A stretch of 10,635 nt of DNA, taken from positions 921,605-932,239 of the forward strand of contig NW_019091388.1 in assembly GCF_001949145.1 (NCBI RefSeq). Direction: 5' to 3'. A model generated the notes under the pieces. That model had not been told where the DNA came from, made no database searches, and saw only the letters and a program-made list of their open reading frames with translations. A program made the position numbers and the translations under genes. Numbering within the stretch: the stretch's first letter is position 1; each line of letters starts with the position of its first letter. Below, in pieces: positions 1 through 8,369 of this stretch. The DNA is from Acanthaster planci. Lineage: Eukaryota; Echinodermata; Asteroidea; Valvatida; Acanthasteridae.

Positions 1-398
1 GGGGGGGGAAAGGGTGCAGAAACAATGGTACAGGCAAAACCTACCATACGTCACAATGTTCAATCAATGCCAATGGCACGAATGCATTCGTCTGGATCAA
101 ATTACGGTAATGTGAGACAAAACACTGTGATTCGCTATGAGGGTGTAAGTACAGATACTGTGTCGCTCAACCTTATACCCACTGCTGTACAATGTCCTTA
201 TCCTGCTGGAAGGCTAAAGGGATTAAGGTTGAGATTGACACGGATTAACTCGACTTGTCCAAATACATGCAATGTACATGTACATGTTCTACAAGGAAGT
301 ACCGATACACAAAATGCACACATACATGTACTGGTACATCGGGTTGCCCAAAGGGAACAGTTGAACATGAGGTGGCAAAAAATTAGGATAGAATCAAA

Positions 399-520
399 GT
401 TCCCTCACCAAATGCAATAGGACTTACAGTAATTTGAAAACTCTTGTTGTACATGTACAGTTCCCTCACCAAATGCAATAGGACTTACAGTAATTTGAAA
501 ACTCTTGTTGTACATGTACA
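399..520. repeat. Perfect 61-bp tandem duplication, two copies
   Basis: Copy 1 is 399-459 and copy 2 is 460-520. They are identical base for base and directly adjacent. Each unit begins GTTCCCTCACCAAATGC and ends GTACATGTACA, so each carries one TACATGTA palindrome (450-457 and 511-518). Each unit also contains ACTTACAG, which could act as a splice acceptor on the plus strand or a GTAAGT donor on the minus strand. The lack of any difference between copies points to a recent slippage or unequal-exchange event, or to an assembly artefact. The unit has no long open frame of its own. Confidence 0.95.
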
Positions 521-530
521 TTTACATTTA

Positions 531-1690
531 ACCCTCAATCTATTTCCTCTAAATGAACCAAATGAACCAATCTTAAGGTACATTTGTGATCAAGATGATC
601 ATACAAGATGATTGCTAACATTAGAAAAGCAGGCCAACTCCCGTACATGAATGAAACAGGTCGGGGAAACCCTGATGCACATTTATGTGCGTGTACACTA
701 AACCTACATGTATACTGCATGTTGTGATTGATGTCTACCGGTACCTGGCACTTCATTCTACACAGTAATGCTTTATCAAAGCACTGGACGTCAACAACTG
801 AGTCATAGTTGTAAAAAACTGATGTACATGTACTTCCAAGACAATCGTTTTGCTGCTTTGTTCGTCATTTACAACCGCGTAAGACAGAATTCTTTGAAAT
901 TCAAGTGAACATCCTAATAATGCCAAAACCACGCAGGTACGGTACATGAGGTTAATCCTTTGTGGAGTCTGAATATACATGTAGATTTACAAAGAGGACA
1001 TTATGCTGACATGCTCTGTCATGTGACCAAAATACGTGCCTGTGCCTTTATTCTGAGCGTCAATTTCATGCAGCAACAAGGAGCTCTAGGTATGATTGTG
1101 AAAACTCTTTGTGTTTGGTGTTTCAAAAACATTGCCTACTGTTTTTGAGGGTTCTCTCTTCATTCTTTGAGGATTTAATCAGATGTGTTCAAAAACATAA
1201 CCAGTGCACAAAGGTGAACGCACTCCACCTCTCACTAAAGAGTGGGAGAAGTTTTGAAAACTTGCAGATAAGACCTTGGGGTTGCATTCCAAGTTCATCT
1301 CAGGACATGTTTCCCTAGTGCCAGCAACTGGAGTGTCACCTCATCGGAAATGAAGGTGTCGTATGCAGAAATGTGAGTGGTCGCTGAACACTTCCTGGAA
1401 TAAAGGATTTGCTGACAAAAATTTGCTGTGCTGGACTGAAAAAAATTGATAATAATTTGCTGCTAATTCCACAGAGAGAGTAGCTGACCACATTATAATT
1501 TCATGAAGATTCTTTTGAAACATATGCACATGTATGTAAAGGATCTCTATGCATATATATTACTGGGTACAGGCATGTGCATACTAAAAAGAGAAAAAAA
1601 TTACGGTGGGAGTTTTACCCATCACCAATGTACAAATACATCTATAAACATTGTATAATAATGTTGTCTGAGGGCTTGAAAACAATTCAC
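531..1690. other. Non-coding stretch, no gene seen
   Basis: No open frame here exceeds what chance gives at this base composition, and none resembles a known protein. It contains TACCGGTA at 736-743 and TACATGTA at 825-832 and 976-983. An A-rich tract at about 1585-1601 could be the tail side of the minus-strand SINE that follows, but no target-site duplication was found to prove it. Confidence 0.6.
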
Positions 1691-1698
1691 AAGCTTGC

Positions 1699-1770
1699 TT
1701 GGGTTGGACTTGAACTTGCGACCTCCTGCTTACTAATGCAGACATCTAACTGCTCAACCGCAAAGTGTCC
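1699..1770 (-). mobile_element. tRNA(Thr)-like SINE head or tRNA relic
   Basis: Read on the minus strand, this stretch has the internal promoter layout of a tRNA gene. An A-box-like TTGAGCAGTTAG lies at 1746-1757 and a good B box GTTCAAGTCC at 1706-1715, about 30 bases apart. Between them is an anticodon-arm-like segment with stem CTGC/GCAG and loop sequence TTAGTAA (1730-1736), which would place anticodon AGT at 1732-1734, a threonine anticodon. The loop has one extra base compared with a true tRNA and the T-stem does not pair, so it should not fold as a functional tRNA. A tRNA-derived SINE head, or an old tRNA pseudogene, fits best. The 3' end toward lower coordinates is not sharply defined; an A/T-rich tract near 1585-1601 is a possible tail. 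Confidence 0.5.
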
Positions 1771-2586
1771 TGGTGTTTTTGAGTCAAATGAACTGCGGGT
1801 ACCAAAAGCAAACTTGTTTATACAACAGAATTTTCCTGGGCATTGTTAATTCTCAAGCAGTGTGTCTTGCCCTTCACCATTTTGCAAACAAACTGAACTG
1901 TCCACACAGTGAGATTCGCGGTGGGGGAAATCAGAGAATTTGAAAACTGGTTAGCCGAATTCACAAAAAGGGTTATCTGATCCTCCAGTTTTATCGACCT
2001 TTTCAAGGACACAAAATCACACAATGCAGGCATGTACATGTACCTTTAGCAACAAAGAAATGCCTCACCTGTTATGCTTATTCACACTGTCATTCCAATC
2101 TAATAATACTCTTTTTTGCAGACTATTTTGAACCGTCTTGAACCGTTTTTTTATATACATCTTTTAAGCCTGAAGTATTTCCCTCTCTGATGGCCACTGG
2201 TACATGTACCGTAAGTAAACCAAAAGTTTTGAATAATTTTTAATTTATTCACCTCATCTGACCTAAGATCTTCGAATTCCAGTCAGCGTCCAAGACATTT
2301 AGCCAATCAATTACCCTTTCTTACTTACAGAAAAATGCAGCCAAACCCCTTAAGACTACTCAATTTCTTTTTATGTATTGGCGTCCCTCGTTAATAGAAT
2401 TCTATGATTCTCATTTCCAACTGACCCGACAAAAGTACATGCAAAAAGAACTTAGAAGACATTTCTTTAAGGCCGTGTCACATCTGAAATTTCGTTTTAA
2501 GAAAAACTGATTATTTTAAGAATTCTTGGAAATTCTGGGAAAGGATATTTTTTACCACTTCTCCCACTCAGGATTGAGCTGACTGA
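1771..2586. other. Non-coding stretch with intron-like signals
   Basis: No supportable gene. TACATGTA is present at 2035-2042 and 2201-2208. A strong plus-strand donor GTAAGT at 2211-2216 and a pyrimidine-rich acceptor ending CTTACAG at 2330 bracket 120 bases that resemble a small intron. Neither flank shows a convincing coding frame, so a UTR intron or chance are both open. Confidence 0.45.
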
Positions 2587-3087
2587 CAACCTTTCCTGAG
2601 CTCAGAGTATAACAAAAGAACTGTAGAATTGACTACGGTGTATGATGCCCTATTCTTGCAGCAGAAAATTAAACAAGGGACCTGGAGTCGGGCCTCAGTC
2701 AGCATATTACTTGATGAGTTTTTTAACGCAGCACAACTTCCTTCGAATTTCACCCTCCCTATTCTCAAGCTCTTCTACTGCCTGGCCAAGGGCACCTCCA
2801 GTCATCCAATCACAGCGCGACTTCCACCCTTGTGGGGCCTAGAGTTCGTCCAATTGCAGTGCATTCATGTTCTGCTTTTGCCGATCTCAGAATATACTCC
2901 AATCATCGCGCCCCACCATTCAACGGCCCCTGTAAAATGTACCCCCAGTGTACTGTGTGGCACTAACCTTACATACCTAGTATGGACTTGTGAACAAAAG
3001 ATGTCCACACAATGCAGGAAAGGAAGACGTTCTGTGGACTTACACATGTCCACAGGACATTTCCCCTTCTCTGAAAAAGAACTTTAG
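2587..3087 (+). CDS. Open frame of 166 codons, unrecognised (possible exon)
   Basis: The frame is open from just after a TGA at about 2584 to the stop at 3085-3087. There is no ATG near its 5' end; the first start-like codon is TTG at 2629. If coding, it is more likely an exon than a whole gene, and acceptor-like CTCAG (2607) and TTGCAG (near 2660) lie in its 5' part. The first half is moderately hydrophobic and reads like ordinary protein; the second half has scattered cysteines and histidines. I recognise no domain. An open frame this long is somewhat unlikely by chance at about 60% AT, but the stretch is locally richer in GC, which lowers stop frequency. It overlaps the CCAAT cluster at 2806-2903, which argues for regulatory rather than coding DNA. 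Confidence 0.15.
   Translation, partial: QPFLSSEYNKRTVELTTVYDALFLQQKIKQGTWSRASVSILLDEFFNAAQLPSNFTLPILKLFYCLAKGTSSHPITARLPPLWGLEFVQLQCIHVLLLPISEYTPIIAPHHSTAPVKCTPSVLCGTNLTYLVWTCEQKMSTQCRKGRRSVDLHMSTGHFPFSEKEL
2806..2903 (+). promoter_or_regulatory. Three same-strand CCAAT boxes, possible promoter
   Basis: CCAAT occurs at 2806-2810, 2850-2854 and 2899-2903, all in the same orientation and spaced 44 and 49 bases. The local sequence is richer in GC and CpG than its surroundings (CACAGCGCGAC, ATCGCGCCCC). Multiple CCAAT boxes near GC-rich sites are typical of NF-Y-bound animal promoters. A TATA-like TATAAAAAG lies downstream at 3149-3157, but about 245 bases away, too far to belong to the same core promoter in the usual arrangement. 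A short ORF (ATG at 3204, 59 codons) follows and matches nothing I know. Chance is a real alternative. Confidence 0.2.
3032..3055. repeat. Perfect 8-bp stem hairpin
   Basis: CTGTGGAC (3032-3039) and GTCCACAG (3048-3055) are exact reverse complements around an 8-base spacer. The right arm lies within ATGTCCACAG, and the closely related ATGTCCACAC also occurs at 3001-3010 and 3238-3247, so a short word recurs three times in 250 bases. Function unknown. No run of T follows, so it is not a terminator-like hairpin. Confidence 0.7.
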
Positions 3088-3545
3088 GGGCATTTTGGGG
3101 TTGAGGACATATGTAGTAAAAGGAAGAGGAATAGTCAAGAAAACCTTGTATAAAAAGCCAGCTGAAAATCCCGTTCGCAGTTCAAGCAAAACGAGTATTT
3201 TCAATGAGTTCTCTTAATTGCATTAAAAAAAAAGTAATGTCCACACTAGGAATGTGGTATGTTTGCCCCATCAGTGTGAGCATGAGTGAGTGCCATCCTG
3301 TGTTTCCACTGCAAGTTTGCCGTCTTTCTTTAAACAGTGCCAACAACAATTACGCAACAGTGGCCAATAGTCATTCATACTGAAATCCAAGTCTGTTTTT
3401 CTACCCAAATAATTAAAATCAAACCCAAAACGGCAAAGGTGCTGTCAGCGCTGTCGTTCATGACAATGCCAGCAACGTCAAGAATACTAGACAATCCATC
3501 GGAGTTGCAGATGTACCGGAAGCATATGCAGCCCACACCCTCCAG
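3088..3545. other. No supportable gene
   Basis: Apart from the TATA-like box, I see only short unrelated open frames (59 codons from 3204, 70 codons from 3337) of the size expected by chance. No TACATGTA copy falls here. Confidence 0.5.
3149..3157 (+). promoter_or_regulatory. TATA-like box
   Basis: TATAAAAAG is a good match to an animal TATA element. About 30 bases downstream (near 3178-3183) is CAGTTC, a weak initiator-like sequence, and the first ATG is at 3204. The reading frame from that ATG runs only 59 codons and looks random, so evidence for a transcribed gene is thin. AT-rich DNA produces such boxes by chance. Confidence 0.15.
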
Positions 3546-3712
3546 TTAACCACTTGCTGCCGGGTGGAATTTGAAGTTGCATGACGTAAAACCGGGAGAT
3601 TTTCAAGATTTTCCGTTTTCAAAATTCTTCAAAAAATCATAACTTCATTTACTGGACGTTTACACCCACACGAATGACTGCCTCAATGAAAGGGTGACAA
3701 TGCCTTGGTTAA
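3546..3712. mobile_element. Possible TTAA-flanked MITE (piggyBac-like)
   Basis: A TTAA at 3546-3549 opens TTAACCACTTGC, and a TTAA at 3709-3712 closes TGCCTTGGTTAA, giving a 7-base inverted match (TTAACCA) at the two ends of a 167-bp segment. TTAA target sites mark the piggyBac superfamily, whose small non-autonomous copies have this sort of length. The inverted ends are very short, and TTAA is common in AT-rich DNA, so the call is tentative. No transposase frame is present inside. Confidence 0.25.
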
Positions 3713-4129
3713 GTTTTTGTGACCACTAAACAAACCAAAAAGAAGCAACGTTGTTATACATATCTACGGTCATACGGTGGTGACAAGGGATCACTGTACA
3801 TGTACATATACCGGTACGATGTACAATGTATGTACATGAAGATGTCTTTGATACATACATGAAATTGCATTGCACTTGGGAGTACTCTGGCAAACTTTCG
3901 AAAAGAATGAATGTTTTGAGAATGGTATCTTTTGCAGGACAGACATGTACAAGTACTGACAAATGATGCTTGATGACTTTTCACCATTTGCCAATAGTCA
4001 CTGTCATAAACCACAACTGTGTAGTTTCTTCAATCGTGTCAATATTCAAGGATGGCATGTTTACACATAAATATTACAATCTTCAATAAGGGTAACCGAT
4101 CTAGCAAAAGCTGACCATTTAGGACCCTC
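3713..4129. other. Non-coding stretch with octamer cluster
   Basis: TACATGTA (3797-3804) and TACCGGTA (3809-3816) sit five bases apart, followed by AATGTATGTACATG. Overlapping open frames of 67-86 codons on the minus strand are driven by these repeated words and resemble no protein family. No gene is supported. Confidence 0.5.
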
Positions 4130-4330
4130 ACAATGAAGAAAACAATGAAGAAATGTCCAGTTGAAGAGGTGGGAGGAAGAAACAGATAACTTTAATAATC
4201 ATGGGAAAACCCAGAGAGGGTTTGGGGATTGAAAACAAAATCAACATGCTGGCCTAATGTAGGTGGGATTCAAACCCAGGCTACAGAGACGGGAAACAAA
4301 GAGGGCACCACTACAATAACCTGACCCTGA
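4130..4330 (-). mobile_element. tRNA-derived SINE with 12-bp tail repeat
   Basis: On the minus strand, an A-box-like TATTGTAGTGGT (4307-4318) is followed about 30 bases later by a strong B box GGGTTTGAATCCC (4265-4277), the internal RNA polymerase III promoter of a tRNA. A roughly 110-base unrelated body follows, and the element ends at lower coordinates in a perfect tandem of TTTCTTCATTGT, two copies (4130-4153 on the plus strand as ACAATGAAGAAA). A tRNA head, body and short simple-repeat tail is the classic SINE layout. The head differs from that of the element at 1699-1770, so these are two separate families. No target-site duplication was found, so the outer limits are approximate. Confidence 0.5.
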
Positions 4331-4461
4331 TATCAATCATGGAGATCATTTTTCCACAGATCACTTGCATGATTGGTAAATCACAGAATTAATTTCATGG
4401 AATAAATTAGACATCTAAGTATTAGGGACCCTAAACAACGATGTCAAGTTAAACACCTTTC

Positions 4462-4483
4462 AAAAAAAAAAAAAAAAAAAAAA
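4462..4483 (+). repeat. Poly-A run of 22
   Basis: An uninterrupted run of 22 A. An AATAAA at 4401-4406 lies about 55 bases upstream, farther than the usual 10-30 bases for a polyadenylation signal. It could be the tail of a decayed retrotransposed copy inserted in plus orientation, but no coding remnant or target-site duplication supports this. Confidence 0.9.
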
Positions 4484-4999
4484 GGTACAATGTATTATGT
4501 CCCAGGTATATGCTTTAAACATTTTCCAATGGTTATTTAATAAGGTGGAATAAAAGATATACATGGGCATGGTTTCAAATTCTCCGCAGGCTGTTAAATT
4601 TTTTTTTCTTCAGGCCTGTTCGGGCCAATCAATAAAATCACTTTAGGTGTTACGTGTCATGGAATGGCTGTGACGGATGAACCTAGGCTCTTCACTCTGT
4701 GAAAACGAGCTGCAATTACGGCACACTCAGCAGTTAGTTCCCAATGGTAAGAGAGATCTGTGATTTAAAGCGTAGACCGGCTTTGAAATTGTCTAATACT
4801 GAGCAAGGAGGAAGGAATGCGAGCAGTATCGGCAATGGGCAAAGTATGGGCAAAAAAATGGCTGTGTCTCTGTGCAATGTTCTAGACTTCCTGAAGATTA
4901 AATTCACCCATTAAGTAATGTCAACTACATGTACTTTGATTTTTTATGAGCTAACAGGCTTTTCTGAGGAGCTTACATGTAACTGAGAAAAGGTTATGG
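4484..4999. other. No gene seen
   Basis: AT-rich DNA with no open frame above chance length. TACATGTA occurs at 4926-4933 and 4974-4981. A short inverted pair GGCC...GGCC lies near 4616-4626. A hairpin of TTTCCTTT (5006-5013) with AAAGGAAA (5021-5028) lies just past the right edge. Confidence 0.5.
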
Positions 5000-5518
5000 T
5001 CAAGGTTTCCTTTTTTCTTTAAAGGAAATGATGAGGTCTTCTGTTTTTCCCACCCAAATAAACCTCCTTTTCCACAATAACCACCAACCTTTTTTTAAAA
5101 ATGGCTTTACTTCCCGTGCCAAAATGGCTACAGACTTTCCTGGACTAGTCTGAATAACATACATTTTTTTCCACCAACGGAAATGTAGATGACAAAGTGA
5201 GTGCATGGATTCAGGCTGTCTTGGGGTGATTGTCCATACCGTACAAACCATTGGGCAAGGATGATCATGCACATAAATGTAAGAGCATGTTATTATTTCA
5301 AAAAAATAATGATCTCTGACCCAGTACCATGAAGACCTTCCTAGTAACACAAAGGGGATGAGGTGAAGAAATGCTGGAATACCATTAAATCCAGCAACGT
5401 GTGAATATACTGCACCCATGCACACTGACAATGTGAGTGTACAATGTACATGCAGTAAAGTTTTACCATGCCACTGAGGAGAGGGCATCGTGTTTCCCTT
5501 TTTTCTACCAATACGCAC
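5000..5518 (-). CDS. 172-codon open frame, unrecognised
   Basis: This is the longest open frame in the window; the stop is at 5000-5002, and the frame opens with GTG at 5518, not ATG. At this base composition I estimate only a few percent chance of one frame this long in 10.6 kb, so it merits a mark. However, I see no domain, the codon pattern looks unselected, and the protein is rich in Trp, His and Lys in no recognisable order. A lysine-rich C-terminal stretch comes from A/T-rich sequence. Donor-like GTAAGT sites on the same strand lie just upstream (near 5540 and 5560). It could be a decayed exon, part of an unknown repeat, or chance. Confidence 0.15.
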   Translation of the reverse strand: MRIGRKKGNTMPSPQWHGKTLLHVHCTLTLSVCMGAVYSHVAGFNGIPAFLHLIPFVLLGRSSWYWVRDHYFFEIITCSYIYVHDHPCPMVCTVWTITPRQPESMHSLCHLHFRWWKKMYVIQTSPGKSVAILAREVKPFLKKGWWLLWKRRFIWVGKTEDLIISFKEKRKP

Positions 5519-5539
5519 ATACCACTCTCCACACAGGCA

Positions 5540-5581
5540 CTTACCGCTAAGACAAAAGACTTACCACCGAGGACATAAGAT
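5540..5581. repeat. Degenerate 20/21-bp tandem repeat
   Basis: Two adjacent units start with ACTTACC and end in GACAAAAG or GACATAAG; they agree at about 16 of 21 positions. On the minus strand each unit carries a GGTAAGT donor-like site. The repeat is flanked by a 9-base inverted pair GTGTTTCCC (5490-5498) and GGGAAACAC (5595-5603). Significance is unclear. Confidence 0.45.
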
Positions 5582-6183
5582 CAAACTGAGGACAGGGAAA
5601 CACACCTTGTTCCGTTTACATGTTCCCTGTTCTCTGTGGTATCAGCTCCGAGTTGAAGTGCACCCCCAAGTGGCAAAAGAAAGACAGATGGACGTAAATT
5701 TTCCAAACTGGGTTCTTGCAGGGGTTCTGCGTGTGTGCAAAGACCACACATACATGTACATCAAGGAATAAATTTGTTATGCATACTCAGCATGCTCCAC
5801 ATCAAACGCACCACTGATCTCCATTATAAACACACACTCCTATGAGGTGAGTACCAAAAAACACACCCTCCTTTGTTCCAGGGGATAGCATTAAAACATG
5901 TACATACATGTACTGTGCATATGAGACAGTCTATCCTAATTGGTCATGTATATTGAGGGTTCGTACGCTTGTACACTTCAAGAAAATATCCAGTACAATT
6001 CTGACTGCTGCTTTAATTTTCCCAATGTGGGTCATATTATCTGATCTGCGTTTGCACACACCATACATGCGATTAAATAACATTCATAGAATTCTTAACA
6101 AAAAACAAACAAAAACAGAAGAACATGCAAACAAGAAAATGAAGGATTTAATGTTAATTCAGCATCATCCTCAGTTGCTAACA
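5582..6183. other. No supportable gene; isolated exon-like signals
   Basis: A pyrimidine-rich acceptor ends at 5645, and an open plus frame runs from it to a stop at 5771. A second exon-like piece (5791-5846) sits between an acceptor CTCAG and a perfect donor GAG|GTGAGT. The two do not join in phase, and the minus strand in the same place also reads as open frame, so I do not call a gene. TACATGTA is present at 5751-5758 and 5905-5912. A 99-codon frame at 5908-6207 looks random. Confidence 0.4.
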
Positions 6184-6366
6184 TTCAGGGGTGAGATTGA
6201 CCAATGATAAAACAGTTGAAAACAGCTGAAAAAAGGTACAAAGAAGCTGAACTGTGAAAATTTCCTATAGTACTTTTGTACACAGCCAGTGAGGAAAAAA
6301 AGCTGAAATCTACGACAAAAAAAAAGCTGAAATCAGCTAAAAAGACTGAGAAATCTCACCCCTGAA
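6184..6366. mobile_element. MITE-like element, 15-bp perfect inverted ends
   Basis: TTCAGGGGTGAGATT at 6184-6198 and AATCTCACCCCTGAA at 6352-6366 are exact reverse complements and bound 183 bp. The interior repeats the word AGCTGAA, or close variants, at least five times in one direction and has runs of A. Ends beginning CAGGGG resemble those of hAT-type DNA transposons, which make 8-bp target duplications, but the 8 bases outside each CAGGG do not match, so the superfamily is not proven. There is no room for a transposase, so it would be non-autonomous. Weaker inverted similarity continues a few bases outward (CTAACA / TGTTAC). Confidence 0.55.
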
Positions 6367-8114
6367 GATTGTTACACAAACAAGTGGCTATCAGGAATGA
6401 TGTCGATCAAATACATACAGTCACCTCACATGTTCAAGAAAACCACACATCCTCTGCCATCACCAATAGGCCAATGACCAGGTGCTTCCCCAGACCCACT
6501 GACAGACACCTACATGTACATGTACATGGACACCTTCATGAATACTGCAGAACAGCCCACAGTACTAGTACATGTGTACACATACATGTTACTGCATTAT
6601 CAGTGCTGCCCCCCAAAAAAGATTACAGAGATGACAGGTGAATTCTGCTTAGGGTCAGACGATGATTGATGATGTTATTGTGGGTTTTTGTGAAAGAAAA
6701 ATCAGTAGTACCAACATGCCTGTAATGTGTCTGGTGGTGGAACCAGGGAGGGCTACGGGGTAATTTAGAACTTCATTAAAAGGGACACAATGTACCACCA
6801 TGGATTACAAGTTAGTGGGCTCTAAAACTTGTTCCCTATGAAATATTTGAGAAGACCATTCAAACAGAAGTACATGTACAACTACTGGTACATTTACATG
6901 TGAAACCTCAAAATGGAGAGGATTCTTCGGATTATAGAGTCTGAAAAAACTGTTGAGGTTCAAAATTTTGACTCCTAAAAATCCAACAGTTAATAGAACT
7001 GGTCGTGAATCTCATAACTCCAGTCACATGCATTTCCTATGTCCTATTTTGAAACTTTTACTCGAGAACTGGGCAGATGAACAATAATAAATAACCTCCT
7101 AGTGTCGTCCGACACATACATGCATGCACTTCTGCCTATCTTCCACTGACAGAAATGAGAAGTACCACATATTAGTAAAATCCGCTGGCAAAGCATTCAT
7201 CTTTCCAAGACTTCATAATTATCTTGATACAACCACAGAGATTTGAACAAACCACTCCTCAATGAACAAACTTCCACCAGCAACAATTGAAGCACCTGTG
7301 AGTTTTGGTTCCCAGTTGCCTGTTGTTGACCTCTGCACACATTTCACAGGTCAGGGTCAAACAGGGACATGTGTACTAATCAAACTTCCAATAGGGGGTT
7401 GGTTATTTATGATCCTGGCTGATCCTAGGGATAAAGCCTGCAGAATGAAAGTCTCTCCTGATCTTTTCTGTCCACAAACCTACACAGGGATCATTAGCTA
7501 TTAATCCCATAGCACACAGCACTGCTGGAATGATCTCTGTATCTTTTTGCCCAAGCTTGGTGAAAGTTTCTGATTCATGCCTGCATAACAATGCATGCAC
7601 ACCTCATTCTAAAAACCTGGACCAATTTGCAAGAGCTGAATCATACTTTGAAAGGCAAACATAATACAAGTTTGGGATCTCATGACAAGTGCTGAAAGTT
7701 CCCAAAAGTAACCAAAAAAAAAAACCCCAAAACAGCACAGCTCTGTCATTTTTTTCCCACAAGAGGCATGCATATACTGTATGGAAGTGAAGTAAATGTA
7801 GATATTCTTATTACCACATCTACTGGTACATGCCATTCACTTTTGTATTCAATTTTTTTTCAAGTTTTGCTTGCTTAAATTTGAAATAAGATAAGGCCTT
7901 GACAAACTACTAGTACCAGGCATGTACAGTATGTGTGGCGGTATGTGGCGCAAAATCTTCAGAAATCCCATTTCAATTCTAATCTAGATATTTCCTTTTT
8001 GTGATGATGCCACCACAACCACAAAGAGTCCATAATGAAACTTAAGAAAGCCTGTACTCCAACTACAATTACAATAATGCATTTTGGTCATTACCTGGAA
8101 GGTTGCTAAGCTAC

Positions 8115-8131
8115 AATGTACACTGTACATT
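8115..8131. repeat. 17-bp perfect palindrome
   Basis: AATGTACA and TGTACATT flank a single C. It is a variant of the ACATGTAC word family, in which the two GTAC halves are inverted around CAC. It lies outside any gene I can support. Confidence 0.9.
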
Positions 8132-8290
8132 TATAGGCCTTCCTTCATCTAGTGCACTTGCTCTCTCTTTTAGGCCAACGACGCAAAAGGCCCATAAAAG
8201 GCCAAAGCACTGGTAAATACTGAAATGTGCAGCCATACTGGTATCTCCATGCATACAATGTGCACTATACTGATTGTACAGTTAACAAAC

Positions 8291-8369
8291 TTGTACATGT
8301 ACAATGTACATGATGTATAGTACATGTACACTACTGGATGAGCTGAACAGAACTGTGACATGTACACGT
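8291..8369. repeat. Cluster of ACATGTAC palindromes
   Basis: Within about 80 bases there are two TACATGTA copies (8294-8301 and 8321-8328), AATGTACATG between them, and CATGTACACGTAC after them. Together they could form alternative hairpins or cruciforms. This is the densest patch of the word in the window. Confidence 0.8.

Noticed and set aside
25-420. 131-codon plus-strand open frame with ATG
   Set aside because: About this length is expected by chance once in a few such windows. It has no domain, contains His-Val repeats produced by the ACATGTAC words, and ends inside the 61-bp duplication.
1699-1770. Functional tRNA-Thr gene
   Set aside because: The T-stem does not pair and the anticodon loop has an extra base, so it is treated as a tRNA-derived repeat.
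2466-2520. TTAAGGCCGTGTCACAT as a possible transposon end
   Set aside because: No inverted partner was found on either side within the window.
1240-2569. 13-base inverted match GAGTGGGAGAAGT (1240-1252 and 2557-2569)
   Set aside because: A match of this length is expected about once by chance in a window of this size.
4330-4483. Processed retrocopy ending at the 22-base poly-A
   Set aside because: The AATAAA is too far from the tail, no coding remnant is visible and no target duplication was found.
5646-5846. Two plus-strand exon-like pieces (5646-5694 and 5791-5846)
   Set aside because: They do not join in phase with the best donors, and the minus strand over the first piece reads equally well.
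7235-7300. Third tRNA-like element on the minus strand (GTTCAAATC near 7240)
   Set aside because: Only the B box is matched; the A box is poor and no arm pairs.
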